A DNA stretch of 64,000 nt from Gaetbulibacter_A sp043876815 (GCF_043876815.1 NZ_JBAWKA010000004.1:248001-312000), one strand, 5' to 3'. Positions 53,561-63,011 are shown, numbered from the stretch's first letter. Notes: a model not told the origin generated them from the letters alone. Made by a program: numbers and translations.

Positions 53561-53596
53561 GTATAATATTCGTTAGTTTGTTTTACTCTAATTAAC

Positions 53597-53625
53597 CAAA
53601 TATAAGAAATCCTTATGGCTTCAAA
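53597..53625 (-). promoter_or_regulatory. Promoter of fabG operon
   Basis: Minus-strand TATATTTG at 53604-53597 is an exact TAnnTTTG, and TTTG at 53625-53622 gives a 17-nt spacing, within the 17-23 range reported for Flavobacterium promoters. Confidence 0.65.
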
Positions 53626-53626
53626 T

Positions 53627-53657
53627 AAAAAAACCTCACAAGATTTGCAAGGTTTTT
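53627..53657 (-). terminator. Intrinsic terminator after sucD
   Basis: On the minus strand AAAAACCTTGCAA and TTGTGAGGTTTTT form a 13-bp stem with two G-U pairs and a 3-nt loop, followed by TT. It lies 20 bp after the sucD stop and just before the fabG promoter. Confidence 0.8.
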
Positions 53658-53677
53658 CAAGTATTGTAACATAAAAA

Positions 53678-54550
53678 TTAGCTAAATACTTCAGCTACTT
53701 TTTTACCAATTTCTGCCGGCGAATCCACAACGTGAATACCGCAAGCTCTCATAATTTTCTTTTTTGCCTGAGCTGTATCATCACTACCACCAACGATAGC
53801 CCCGGCATGTCCCATGGTACGACCAGCAGGTGCTGTTTCACCGGCAATAAATCCAACGATAGGTTTTTTACTGCCACTCTCTTTATACCATTTTGCGGCA
53901 TCAGCTTCTAATTGACCGCCAATTTCTCCGATCATAACAACAGCCTCGGTTTCAGGGTCATTAATTAAAAGTTCAACAGCTTCTTTAGTCGTGGTTCCGA
54001 TAATGGGATCACCACCAATTCCAATGGCCGTTGTAATACCTAATCCTTGTTTCACAACCTGATCAGCTGCTTCATAAGTTAAAGTTCCAGATTTTGAAAC
54101 GATCCCTACTTTACCTTTTTTGAATACGAATCCAGGCATAATACCCACTTTCGCTTCACCCGGCGTAATAACTCCAGGACAGTTAGGACCGATCAAACGA
54201 CAGCCCTTATTTTTTATATAATTTGAAGCGGTAATCATATCAGCAACAGGAATACCTTCTGTAATAGTAATAATAACTTTTATTCCGGCATCAGCAGCTT
54301 CCATAATGGCATCAGCAGCAAAAGCCGGTGGCACAAAAATAATACTGGTATCGGCCCCTACTTCTGTTACGGCATCTTTAACGGTGTTAAAAACAGGTTT
54401 ATCCAGATGTGTTTGTCCGCCTTTTCCAGGGGTTACACCTCCTACCACATTAGTACCATATTCAATCATTTGGGTGGCGTGAAAAGTTCCTTCACTCCCT
54501 GTAAATCCTTGAACTATTATTTTTGAATCTTTATTTACTAAAACACTCAT
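53678..54550 (-). CDS. sucD: Succinyl-CoA ligase alpha subunit
   Basis: 290 residues from MSVLVNKDSKIIV; a longer frame adds an unsupported N-terminus. CoA-binding Rossmann part with GFTGSEGTFH and VGGVTPGKGG, then the phosphohistidine segment MGHAGAIVGG and GPNCPGVI. TCA-cycle substrate-level phosphorylation with SucC, which is not in the window. It follows the lpx/efp genes by 73 nt and has its own -7 box (TATTTTTG, 54584-54591). Confidence 0.95.
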   Translation of the reverse strand: MSVLVNKDSKIIVQGFTGSEGTFHATQMIEYGTNVVGGVTPGKGGQTHLDKPVFNTVKDAVTEVGADTSIIFVPPAFAADAIMEAADAGIKVIITITEGIPVADMITASNYIKNKGCRLIGPNCPGVITPGEAKVGIMPGFVFKKGKVGIVSKSGTLTYEAADQVVKQGLGITTAIGIGGDPIIGTTTKEAVELLINDPETEAVVMIGEIGGQLEADAAKWYKESGSKKPIVGFIAGETAPAGRTMGHAGAIVGGSDDTAQAKKKIMRACGIHVVDSPAEIGKKVAEVFS

Positions 54551-54583
54551 TTGTATATTTTTTTTTGATCTGTAATAACGTTG

Positions 54584-54591
54584 CAAAAATA
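54584..54591 (-). promoter_or_regulatory. Candidate -7 box for sucD
   Basis: Minus-strand TATTTTTG fits TAnnTTTG and lies 33 bp upstream of the sucD ATG, within the 73-nt gap after lpxD2. No clear -33. Read-through from the lpx operon is also possible. Confidence 0.45.
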
Positions 54592-54623
54592 CTTCATTTG
54601 AACGTATCTACAGGTGCTTTTCC

Positions 54624-55562
54624 TTATTTTTTTGACTTTAAATTTTCGAATAATTCAGGAAGCTTATTGATGTTGGCCATATCCTTTAAAACCATACGTG
54701 CCTCCTTAGCCGGCGTACCCCAATATGTCTTGTTACCGGGTAGGGATTTACTGATACCGGATTGTGCTAAAAAAACAGCTTTTGTCCCTAGGGTTATACC
54801 ACTAGTACACCCTACCTGTCCCCATATTGTTACCTCGTCCTCTACAACCACACAGCCAGCAATACCAACCTGAGACGCAATTAAACACTTTTTACCAATA
54901 ACGGTATCATGACCAATTTGAATCATATTATCGAGTTTTGATCCTTCTTTGATCAAGGTATCGCCAGACACACCACGGTCAATGGTACAATTCGCTCCAA
55001 TATCCACATGGTCTTCAATAACCACGCGTCCACTGGATTGCAAACGGTCGAAACCTTCCGAACGTTTTTTGTAATAAAAGGCATTAGCGCCTAAAACGGT
55101 GCCGGCATGGATATGGACGTTATCTCCAATAACACAATCATCATAAATGGATACATTGGAATGTATTCTGCAGTTCTTACCGATCTTCACATTGTGCCCA
55201 ATAAAACAATTGGGTTGAATAATGGTGTTCTCACCAATAACAGCAGATTCGGAAATCTGACTATTTGCGCTCACAAATGGTTTAAAATGTTGTGTTAGGG
55301 TATTGAAATCTCTAAACGGATCATCACTTATTAAAAGGGCTTTTCCTTCAGGACAGACAACTTCTTTATTTATCAAAATAATAGTTGCTGCTGAATTTAA
55401 CGCTTTATCATAATATTTTGGATGATCAACAAATACAATATCTCCTGCTTCCACAACGTGAATTTCGTTCATCCCCAACACCGGAAAATCCGAATCACCA
55501 ATAAAATCACTATTAATAATAGTAGCAATTTCTTTTAAGGTATGTGGTTTTGGAAATCGCAT
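54624..55562 (-). CDS. LpxD-like N-acyltransferase paralogue
   Basis: 312 residues. An N-terminal uridine-binding-like domain (about 1-100) precedes a left-handed beta-helix with hexapeptide repeats (IGENTIIQPNCFIGHNVKIG onward) and a C-terminal helix. It resembles UDP-3-O-acylglucosamine N-acyltransferase, but lpxD lies in the same operon, so this is a second, diverged copy. It may use another acyl chain or another sugar nucleotide. It starts directly after efp (no gap). Confidence 0.75.
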   Translation of the reverse strand: MRFPKPHTLKEIATIINSDFIGDSDFPVLGMNEIHVVEAGDIVFVDHPKYYDKALNSAATIILINKEVVCPEGKALLISDDPFRDFNTLTQHFKPFVSANSQISESAVIGENTIIQPNCFIGHNVKIGKNCRIHSNVSIYDDCVIGDNVHIHAGTVLGANAFYYKKRSEGFDRLQSSGRVVIEDHVDIGANCTIDRGVSGDTLIKEGSKLDNMIQIGHDTVIGKKCLIASQVGIAGCVVVEDEVTIWGQVGCTSGITLGTKAVFLAQSGISKSLPGNKTYWGTPAKEARMVLKDMANINKLPELFENLKSKK

Positions 55563-56129
55563 TTACTCTTTAATACGCTCTTTGTAAGTTCCTTTTTCCG
55601 TTTCAATACGGATTTTATCCCCTTCGTTGATAAATAAGGGCACATTAACCTCTGCCCCTGTTTCTACAGTGGCCGGTTTTGTAGCGTTCGTGGCTGTATT
55701 CCCTTTTACACCGGGTTCCGTGTGCGTTACTTCTAGTACTACACTCGCCGGCATATCAACAGATAATGGCATATTATCCTCTGTGTTGATGCTTACCGTA
55801 ACCACTTCACCTTCTTTCAAAAGATCTGGCCTATCCAGCGCAGCTTCTGATAAACGAATTTGGGTATAATCGGCTTCATTCATAAAATGATAGAACTCCC
55901 CGTCGTTATATAAATACTGGAATTTATGTGTTTCAACACGAACATCTTCAATTTTATGTCCGGCAGAAAAAGTATTATCCAATACCTTTCCTGTGGTGAC
56001 ACTTTTAAGTTTAGTTCTAACAAAAGCGGGACCCTTTCCGGGTTTCACATGTAAAAACTCTATTATTTTATAGATATCATGGTTGTAGCGGATGCATAAC
56101 CCGTTTCTAATATCACTTGTATTTGCCAT
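55563..56129 (-). CDS. efp: Elongation factor P
   Basis: 188 residues with the three-domain EF-P fold. The modification loop HVKPGKGPAFVRTKLK carries the Lys32-34 type position that is modified in many bacteria, followed by the OB domains. Relieves stalling at polyproline. Placed between lpxA (3 nt) and lpxD2 (0 nt) in one operon, an order seen in Bacteroidota. Confidence 0.95.
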   Translation of the reverse strand: MANTSDIRNGLCIRYNHDIYKIIEFLHVKPGKGPAFVRTKLKSVTTGKVLDNTFSAGHKIEDVRVETHKFQYLYNDGEFYHFMNEADYTQIRLSEAALDRPDLLKEGEVVTVSINTEDNMPLSVDMPASVVLEVTHTEPGVKGNTATNATKPATVETGAEVNVPLFINEGDKIRIETEKGTYKERIKE

Positions 56130-56132
56130 AAA

Positions 56133-56918
56133 TTAATTTGATTTAAAATATCCTTTCATAATACCACGATGTGAGTTTCGAATGAACTGAAGAATTTCAT
56201 CGCGTTCCGGCGTAGCCTCCATTTCAGCTTCAATAATGTCTGCAGCCTGAGTATTATTATAATTCTTTTGATATAAGATTCTGAATATATTCTGAATTTC
56301 TCTGATTTTTTCTGTTGAAAATCCTCTTCGGCGTAAGCCAACGGAATTAATACCAACATAAGATAAAGGCTCACGTGCTGCCTTTACAAATGGTGGAACA
56401 TCCTTCCGGACCAAAGAACCACCTGTTACAAAGGCATGATTTCCTATGGAAACAAACTGATGTACCGCAGTCATTCCTGCTAGAACCACATAATCACCTA
56501 CCGTAATATGACCGGCCAGAGTACTATTGTTCGAAAAAATACAGTTGTTTCCAACGACACAATCGTGTGCAATATGACAATAAGCCATGATTAAACAATT
56601 GTTTCCAACCACGGTTTTCATACGATCAGTCGTACCTCTATTGATGGTAACACACTCGCGAATGGTTACATTATCACCAATCTCAACAGTCGTATCTTCA
56701 TCATTAAATTTAAGATCCTGTGGAACGGCAGAAATTACCGACCCAGGAAAAATATTACAGTTTTTACCGATACGCGCACCTTCCATGATGGTCACATTAC
56801 TTCCTATCCAGGTTCCCTCGCCGATAATAACATTATTGTGAATGGTGGTAAAGGGTTCTATAACAACGTTTTTAGCGATTTTAGCGCCCGGATGAACGTA
56901 AGCAAGTGGTTGATTCAT
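56133..56918 (-). CDS. lpxA: UDP-GlcNAc acyltransferase
   Basis: 261 residues from MNQPLAYVHPG (the longer frame to 56966 overlaps lpxC and is unlikely). Left-handed beta-helix with hexapeptide repeats, catalytic His in CHIAHDCVVG, and the C-terminal helical domain (FRILYQKNY). First step of lipid A synthesis. 2 nt after lpxC-fabZ. Confidence 0.95.
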   Translation of the reverse strand: MNQPLAYVHPGAKIAKNVVIEPFTTIHNNVIIGEGTWIGSNVTIMEGARIGKNCNIFPGSVISAVPQDLKFNDEDTTVEIGDNVTIRECVTINRGTTDRMKTVVGNNCLIMAYCHIAHDCVVGNNCIFSNNSTLAGHITVGDYVVLAGMTAVHQFVSIGNHAFVTGGSLVRKDVPPFVKAAREPLSYVGINSVGLRRRGFSTEKIREIQNIFRILYQKNYNNTQAADIIEAEMEATPERDEILQFIRNSHRGIMKGYFKSN

Positions 56919-56920
56919 AA

Positions 56921-58327
56921 TTATTTGACTTTTGAAATTTGCGCCATTAATTCTGCTTCCGCACAAAGTTTACCATTAGCATAAGCATAACCTTGCATAT
57001 GGCAAATACCACGACGAATCGGGGTTATTAATGAGCATTTAAAAATAAGGGTGTCGCCCGGAGAAACTTTTTGTTTGAATTTAACATTATCCATTTTCAT
57101 GAAAAAAGTTAAATAATTCTCGGGGTCAGGAACGGTATTCAATACCAGAATACCACCAGTTTGCGCCATGGCTTCAATAATAAGCACACCTGGCATCACA
57201 GGAGCTCCCGGAAAATGTCCTTTAAAGAACTCTTCATTCATCGTAACATTTTTTGTTGCGATCACATCCTTATCACTCAATTCGAAAACTTTGTCGATCA
57301 ATAAAAATGGTTGACGGTGGGGCAACATGGCCATAATTTGAGTGATGTCCAGTAAGGGCGGTTGATTTAAATCTATGTTTGGAACGTTGTTACGACGTTC
57401 ATTTTTTATAAGCTTTGAAAGCTTTTTGGCAAATTGCGTATTCACAAAATGCCCTGGCTTATTGGCAATAACCTTACCGCGGAGTGGTGTTCCCACTAGG
57501 GCCAGATCACCTAAAACATCTAATAATTTATGTCTCGCTGCTTCATTTGGGTGATGCAAGGTTAAATTATCTAAAATACCATTTGGCTTTACAGCTATGG
57601 AATCCTTTTTAAAGGCAACTTTTAATTTTTCCATCGTCTCTTTCGATAAGGGTTTATCTACATAAACGATGGCGTTATTAAGATCACCTCCTTTGATAAG
57701 GCCGTTTTCCAGGAGCATTTCTAACTCATGGAGAAAACTAAAAGTTCGCGCGTCAGAAATGTCTTTTTTAAAATCAGAAATTTGATTTAAAGTGGCGTTT
57801 TGGGTTCCAAGTACCTTGGTGCCAAAATCGACCATAGTGGTAACCTGATATTCTTTCGCGGGCATCAATAAAATTTCACTACCCGATTCCTCATCAATAT
57901 AAGAGACCACTTCGGTAACTTCATATACCTCACGACACGCATCGAGCTCTACAATACCTGCTTTTTCAAGAGCTTCCACAAAAAATTTAGCTGACCCATC
58001 CATTATTGGGGGCTCGGAAGCATCCAGTTCAATAATAATATTATCAATATCTAAACCAACTAGAGAAGCCAGGACATGCTCGCAGGTTTGAATGGTTACA
58101 CCATTTTTTTCTAAACAGGTCCCTCGTTGTGTATTAGTAACAAAACTAGCATCTGCTTCTATTACAGGACTACCTTCCAAATCGACACGCCTAAAAGCGA
58201 TGCCAAAGTTAGCATCAGCAGCCTTAAAGGTGAGTGTCACATTTTTTCCGGTGTGAAGTCCAACACCCTTTAACGATACATCTTTGTCTATCGTTTTCTG
58301 TTTTATATCTGTTTTAACTATGCCCAT
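56921..58327 (-). CDS. lpxC-fabZ: LpxC-FabZ fusion: UDP-3-O-acyl-GlcNAc deacetylase / 3-hydroxyacyl-ACP dehydratase
   Basis: 468 residues. The LpxC part (1-310) shows KGVGLHTG, CEHVLASLVG (Zn His) and LHHPNEAARHKLLDVLGD (Zn His and Asp). The FabZ part (about 320-468) has MLPHRQPFLLID, the catalytic His in FKGHFPGAPVMPGVL and Glu in IEAMAQ. The fusion is characteristic of Bacteroidota and ties the committed lipid A step to 3-hydroxyacyl-ACP supply. Overlaps lpxD by 14 bp. Confidence 0.96.
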   Translation of the reverse strand: MGIVKTDIKQKTIDKDVSLKGVGLHTGKNVTLTFKAADANFGIAFRRVDLEGSPVIEADASFVTNTQRGTCLEKNGVTIQTCEHVLASLVGLDIDNIIIELDASEPPIMDGSAKFFVEALEKAGIVELDACREVYEVTEVVSYIDEESGSEILLMPAKEYQVTTMVDFGTKVLGTQNATLNQISDFKKDISDARTFSFLHELEMLLENGLIKGGDLNNAIVYVDKPLSKETMEKLKVAFKKDSIAVKPNGILDNLTLHHPNEAARHKLLDVLGDLALVGTPLRGKVIANKPGHFVNTQFAKKLSKLIKNERRNNVPNIDLNQPPLLDITQIMAMLPHRQPFLLIDKVFELSDKDVIATKNVTMNEEFFKGHFPGAPVMPGVLIIEAMAQTGGILVLNTVPDPENYLTFFMKMDNVKFKQKVSPGDTLIFKCSLITPIRRGICHMQGYAYANGKLCAEAELMAQISKVK

Positions 58328-59339
58328 TATTTTTTTCTAAATCATTAAGTGATTTAACAATTTTTGGTAAGTTTTTAAAGTGAACGTATGATTTATTGAA
58401 ATCAGCATATGCCAAGGCAGGCGAGCCTTGCAATACTTCATTATCTTTAATATTTCTTGAAATCCCAGACTGTGCCTGGATTTTTACATTATTACCAATA
58501 CTAATATGCCCAACGATACCCACTTGCCCACCAATTTGGCAATTTTCGCCAATTTTAGTAGAACCGGCAATTCCGGTTTGAGCAGCGATTACTGTGTTTT
58601 TACCAATTTCAACATTATGAGCTATTTGAATTTGATTATCCAATTTCACTCCTCTTCGAATGATGGTTGAGCCTAAAGTTGCTCTATCAATAGTGGTTGC
58701 AGCACCAACATCAACAAAGTCTTCTAAAATTACATTGCCTATTTGGGGCACTTTTTTATATTCTCCGTCTTCATTGGGTGAAAATCCAAAACCATCAGCA
58801 CCAATAATAACCCCTGAATTTATAACACAATACTTGCCAACAACACACTCTGAATAAATTTTTGAACCTGCAAAAATAACAGTGTTATCTCCAATGGTAA
58901 CATTATCCCCTATATAAGTATTAGGAAATATCTTAACATTATCACCAATAACCACATTATCGCCCAGATAAGAAAAGGCTCCTAAATACAGATTATCACC
59001 GTATTTCGCTGTTTCAGATATGTGTGAAGGCATTTCAATACCGGACTTATTAAGTTTTACCTGATTATAATACTCTAAGAGTTTGGAGAATGCCTTATAA
59101 GCATCATCTACTTTAATAAGCGTGGTACTAATAGCGCTTTCTGGAGTGAAAGATTTATTTACTATAGTTACCGACGCTTTGGTGGTATAGATATGCGAAG
59201 TGTACTTTGGATTGGCCAAAAACGTTAAGGATTCCTCAACCCCTTCTTCAATTTTCGACAGCTTTGAGACTTTAATGTTAGAGTCGCCAACAACATCACC
59301 TTCCAATATTTCCGCTATTTGCTGTGCTGTAAATTTCAA
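58314..59339 (-). CDS. lpxD: UDP-3-O-acylglucosamine N-acyltransferase
   Basis: 341 residues: uridine-binding domain (FTAQQIAEILEG ... YLGAFSYLG), left-handed beta-helix, catalytic His in QIAHNVEIG, and C-terminal helix. The start codon is TTG at 59339 (MKFTAQQ is the family N-terminus; no ATG is available). First gene of the lpxD-lpxC/fabZ-lpxA-efp-lpxD2-sucD run; a TATTTTTG box sits 34 bp upstream. Confidence 0.95.
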   Translation of the reverse strand: MKFTAQQIAEILEGDVVGDSNIKVSKLSKIEEGVEESLTFLANPKYTSHIYTTKASVTIVNKSFTPESAISTTLIKVDDAYKAFSKLLEYYNQVKLNKSGIEMPSHISETAKYGDNLYLGAFSYLGDNVVIGDNVKIFPNTYIGDNVTIGDNTVIFAGSKIYSECVVGKYCVINSGVIIGADGFGFSPNEDGEYKKVPQIGNVILEDFVDVGAATTIDRATLGSTIIRRGVKLDNQIQIAHNVEIGKNTVIAAQTGIAGSTKIGENCQIGGQVGIVGHISIGNNVKIQAQSGISRNIKDNEVLQGSPALAYADFNKSYVHFKNLPKIVKSLNDLEKNNGHS

Positions 59340-59373
59340 TTGTTTGTATTTACTTACTTAGTTTTTATCTCCG

Positions 59374-59381
59374 CAAAAATA
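59374..59381 (-). promoter_or_regulatory. Candidate -7 box of the lpx operon
   Basis: Minus-strand TATTTTTG is an exact TAnnTTTG match 34 bp upstream of the lpxD TTG start. A -33 TTG at the right spacing was not found. Confidence 0.5.
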
Positions 59382-59436
59382 GGAAAAATGTCCTAAAGTT
59401 TTTTATTAGAGCTGCCTTATTACAAAGCACTGTGGT

Positions 59437-60675
59437 TTACGAATCGTAAGTTTCTTTGGTATCTGCCTTAGGATAACAGATATAGTACTTGGTAACAGGC
59501 TTGGAAAGTGCCTTTAAATTAAGCTGATCGGAAGCCTTTACGATATCCTGTAATTTTCCTGTTTTATGTTGAATTGTGATCCGTTTTTCTTTTAATTCAT
59601 AAGCTTGATTCGACATTTGTCCTGAAAAAACAAAATAGGCAGCTTCAGATTCCGAAAGCTTGTGATTGGTAGCGACCTGATCAATGTGTTTTTGTATGCT
59701 TTTTATTTTTATGGGCTTTTTCTTCACCTTAATCTTCAGTAATTGCCGATTTAAGATCATTTGACAAAGTTCACTCAGCACAAAATCGTCATGATGTAGC
59801 CAATGTTTCATGGCCGAAATGATATCGACATCATCTAATTGTGCAAAAATATTGAGTGTTTTATCATCAAAATTCGAGATATCTATATCATTTTTTAAAA
59901 AATATAATAAAGCCTTACTGGCTTCTAGTGCCTCTCCTTTAGCTTGTAGTTCTTTGGCACGTTTTAAAACCCGAATTAACAGTTGTTCTGCGACTATTCC
60001 CGTTTTGTGTAAATACACTTGCCAATACATTAAACGGCGAGCGATCAGGAATTTTTCTACGCTGTAAATTCCCTTTTCCTCTACAACCAATTCATCATTA
60101 TTAACGTTCAGCATAGTTATTAAACGTTCGCTGTTTATGTTTCCTTCTGCTACACCGGTATAAAAACTATCACGTTTTAAATAATCAGCCCTATCCATGT
60201 CCAATTGTCCGGAAATAAGTTGATTCATAAATTTTCGGTGGTATTCTCCTTTAAAGATTTGAATGGCCAGCGTTAAATTTCCGTTAAATTCGGTGTTCAG
60301 CTTGGCCATAAAAAGACTTGAAATCTTCTCATGTGAAATGTTATTAACGATACTATGCTCCATGGCATGGGAGAACGGACCATGTCCTATATCATGTAAT
60401 AAAATAGCGGCGTATAAGGCGGTTTCTTCATCATCATTAATGCTAACCCCTTTAAAACGAAGCACCTTCACCGTTTGTTGCATGAGATGCACACAACCAA
60501 TGGCATGATGGAAACGCGTATGGTGCGCGCCCGGATACACTAAATATGACATACCCATTTGGGTAATACGACGTAAGCGCTGAAAGTACCGATGCTGAAT
60601 TAAATCGAAGATAAGGGAATTAGGAATGGTAATAAATCCGTAAATTGGATCGTTTAATATTTTAAGTTTGTTCAA
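59437..60675 (-). CDS. HD-domain phosphohydrolase (COG1078, dGTPase-like)
   Basis: 412 residues. The HD site is visible: TRFHHAIGCVHLM, LLHDIGHGPFSHAMEH and the downstream DMDRADYLKRDSFY, as in dNTP triphosphohydrolase-like HD proteins (YdhJ/SAMHD1-like). The start codon is TTG at 60675 (MNKLKILNDPIYGF, typical family N-terminus). Lone gene; likely acts on nucleotides, substrate not established. A TATATTTG box at 60703-60710 precedes it. Confidence 0.88.
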   Translation of the reverse strand: MNKLKILNDPIYGFITIPNSLIFDLIQHRYFQRLRRITQMGMSYLVYPGAHHTRFHHAIGCVHLMQQTVKVLRFKGVSINDDEETALYAAILLHDIGHGPFSHAMEHSIVNNISHEKISSLFMAKLNTEFNGNLTLAIQIFKGEYHRKFMNQLISGQLDMDRADYLKRDSFYTGVAEGNINSERLITMLNVNNDELVVEEKGIYSVEKFLIARRLMYWQVYLHKTGIVAEQLLIRVLKRAKELQAKGEALEASKALLYFLKNDIDISNFDDKTLNIFAQLDDVDIISAMKHWLHHDDFVLSELCQMILNRQLLKIKVKKKPIKIKSIQKHIDQVATNHKLSESEAAYFVFSGQMSNQAYELKEKRITIQHKTGKLQDIVKASDQLNLKALSKPVTKYYICYPKADTKETYDS

Positions 60676-60702
60676 GCCTCAGGTTTTAAACATTCACACA
60701 TG

Positions 60703-60710
60703 CAAATATA
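60703..60710 (-). promoter_or_regulatory. Candidate -7 box for the HD-domain gene
   Basis: Minus-strand TATATTTG fits TAnnTTTG exactly and lies 27 bp upstream of the TTG start; a CTTTT about 17 nt further up is a weak -33. Confidence 0.5.
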
Positions 60711-60780
60711 AGGATAAGCCCTATTATAAAAGCGAATTTAAACAAAACACACTATTTAATTACGACACACGACATATATT

Positions 60781-62331
60781 ATGATTCAAATACTTTGGGT
60801 TGATGATGAAATTGATTTATTGAAACCACACATATTGTTCCTCGAGAAAAAAAACTATCAGGTAACGACATGCAAAAGCGGTTCTGAAGCTATAGATGCT
60901 CTTGAAGAACACAGCTTTGACATTGTGTTTTTAGATGAAAACATGCCTGGACTTACTGGTTTGGAAACCTTGAATGAAATTAAGGCCAAACAGGATAATT
61001 TACCGGTGGTGATGATCACTAAAAGTGAGGAAGAATATATTATGGAGGAAGCTATTGGTAATAAAATAGCCGATTACCTCATAAAGCCTGTCAATCCAAA
61101 CCAAATTTTATTGAGCTTAAAAAAGAACCTTGATCATTCACGTCTGGTCTCAGAAAAAACAACGTCCAATTATCAGCAGGAATTTCGGAAAATATCTTTG
61201 GATCTGGCCATGGTGAATACCTATGAAGATTGGGTAGAACTTTATCAGAGATTGATCTACTGGGAAATTCAATTAGAGGATATAGAAGATGCTGGTATGG
61301 TAGAGATATTGGAATCTCAAAAAGTTGAGGCGAATATTCAATTCGGTAAATTCATTGATAAGAATTACACGAAATGGTTCAATGAAAAATCAAACGATGC
61401 TCCGGTGATGTCTCATACCCTATTCAAGGAAAAAGTAGTTTCAGAACTCAGCCAGGAACAACCAACATTAATGGTGGTGATTGATAATTTACGTTACGAC
61501 CAATGGAAGGCTCTGGAGCCTATAATAAATACATATTACAAGAAATCCAGAGAAGATGCCTTTATAAGTATTTTACCAACCGCCACTCAATATGCCAGAA
61601 ATGCTATTTTTTCTGGTCTTATGCCGTCAGAAATGGAAAAACTATTTCCTGAGTATTGGCTAAACGACACTGATGAAGGAGGAAAGAATATGTTTGAGGC
61701 TGAATTCTTAGATACTCAAATGAAGCGTCTCGGGTTAACGCATTTGAACTACGAATATCATAAAATCACCAATTTAAGAACAGGTAAAAAATTATTAGAA
61801 AACTTTAACAGTCTAAAGTCCAACGACCTTACCGTAGTGGTTTATAATTTTGTGGATATGCTTTCGCATTCTAAAACAGAAATGGAGGTTGTGAAAGAAC
61901 TGGCCTCAAACGATAAAGCCTATCGATCGTTAACCTTAAGTTGGTTTAAGAATTCACCATTACTTGCCATCATTCAACAAGCACAGCAGCAAGGATTTAA
62001 ACTTATTTTGACCACAGATCATGGTACTATAAATGTTAAAAATCCGTCAAAAGTTATCGGTGATCGAAATACCAGTTTAAATTTGCGCTATAAAACAGGA
62101 CGTAGTTTAACCTACGAGCAAAAGGATGTTTACGAGTCAAAAAACCCAAAGGACATTCATTTACCGGTTATAAATATGAGTAGTTCTTTTATTTTTGCCA
62201 AAGGCGAATTATTTTTTGCCTATCCAAATAACTTTAACCATTATGTTAGTTATTATCGAAACACCTATCAACATGGCGGTGTCTCTTTGGAGGAGATGAT
62301 CATACCATTTGTGGTTTGTCATCCCCGTTAA
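60781..62331 (+). CDS. porX: PorX-type response regulator with PglZ domain
   Basis: 516 residues. An N-terminal receiver has LWVDDEID, phospho-acceptor Asp52 in IVFLDENMPG and Lys in YLIKPVNP. A helical linker is followed by a PglZ alkaline-phosphatase-like domain (about 215-510) with LMVVIDNLRYDQW, PTATQYARNAIFSG and LILTTDHGTI. PorX, with PorY, controls type IX secretion and gliding, and its PglZ domain has been reported to act on oligonucleotides. Its presence supports a T9SS-bearing Bacteroidota. Divergent from the HD gene. Confidence 0.94.
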   Translation: MIQILWVDDEIDLLKPHILFLEKKNYQVTTCKSGSEAIDALEEHSFDIVFLDENMPGLTGLETLNEIKAKQDNLPVVMITKSEEEYIMEEAIGNKIADYLIKPVNPNQILLSLKKNLDHSRLVSEKTTSNYQQEFRKISLDLAMVNTYEDWVELYQRLIYWEIQLEDIEDAGMVEILESQKVEANIQFGKFIDKNYTKWFNEKSNDAPVMSHTLFKEKVVSELSQEQPTLMVVIDNLRYDQWKALEPIINTYYKKSREDAFISILPTATQYARNAIFSGLMPSEMEKLFPEYWLNDTDEGGKNMFEAEFLDTQMKRLGLTHLNYEYHKITNLRTGKKLLENFNSLKSNDLTVVVYNFVDMLSHSKTEMEVVKELASNDKAYRSLTLSWFKNSPLLAIIQQAQQQGFKLILTTDHGTINVKNPSKVIGDRNTSLNLRYKTGRSLTYEQKDVYESKNPKDIHLPVINMSSSFIFAKGELFFAYPNNFNHYVSYYRNTYQHGGVSLEEMIIPFVVCHPR

Positions 62332-62401
62332 TCGAAAAATAAAATTACGCAAGCTTGTAAATATTTTTAATTTTTAGGAAAGTAGCTAATAATTTTTAAC
62401 T

Positions 62402-62821
62402 TTGAGAGAACCTAAGTTGGATATCACGTTTAAATTATCTGAAATTGAGTATGTTGCAGCTGAAATACTGAAGAATCTTACAGATAAAGTAGTATTATTC
62501 TATGGTGATATGGGAAGTGGAAAAACAACCTTGATAAAAGAATTGATATCCGCTTTAGGTTGTGAGGACGAGGTTAATAGCCCTACTTTCTCCATAGTTA
62601 ATGAATATGCATTAACGGATGGTAAGATTTTTCATTTTGACTTGTATCGTATTGAAGATGAAGAAGAAGCCTTAAATTTTGGAATTGAAGATTATTTTGA
62701 AGCGGATGCCTGGGTATTTGTTGAATGGCCTCAAATTATTGAGTCTATGATTCCGCACCCATTTCACAGTATTAAATTGACGAATGAATCCGTCTTTGAA
62801 AGAAGATTAATATTAGAATAA
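62402..62821 (+). CDS. tsaE: tRNA threonylcarbamoyladenosine biosynthesis ATPase
   Basis: 139 residues. Walker A GDMGSGKTTLIKEL, then SPTFSIVNEY and the HFDLYRIEDEEEALNFGIEDYF segment are the family marks. Works with TsaB and TsaD on t6A37 of tRNA. The start is TTG at 62402; an in-frame stop at 62390 excludes a longer form and the next Met is inside Walker A. A TAACTTTG sequence overlaps this start, so a leaderless or misread start cannot be ruled out. Confidence 0.92.
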   Translation: MREPKLDITFKLSEIEYVAAEILKNLTDKVVLFYGDMGSGKTTLIKELISALGCEDEVNSPTFSIVNEYALTDGKIFHFDLYRIEDEEEALNFGIEDYFEADAWVFVEWPQIIESMIPHPFHSIKLTNESVFERRLILE

Positions 62822-62972
62822 TTAATAATAAAATAAGCCAAAAAAGCGCAATGAAAAACAAATAACGCCCCACAGATGCAGTTTTACGGGAAATCCGCAA
62901 CGTAATTTTTGAAAAACAATGTTTTTAACATTTTTTTAACATTTAAGCGCATTTCACCGATTACTCTTTAGG

Positions 62973-62980
62973 TACATTTG
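62973..62980 (+). promoter_or_regulatory. Candidate -7 box before the small ORF and 63097 gene
   Basis: TACATTTG matches TAnnTTTG and lies 31 bp upstream of the small ORF ATG at 63012. The -33 match (TTTC, 17 nt upstream) is weak. Confidence 0.5.
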
Positions 62981-63011
62981 GATTAATTAATTAATTAAAT
63001 CCCTTAATAAA

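Noticed and set aside
62397..62404. TAACTTTG as a promoter of tsaE
   Set aside because: The box overlaps the only possible start codon, so a transcript from it would begin inside the gene. No -33 was found; treated as chance.
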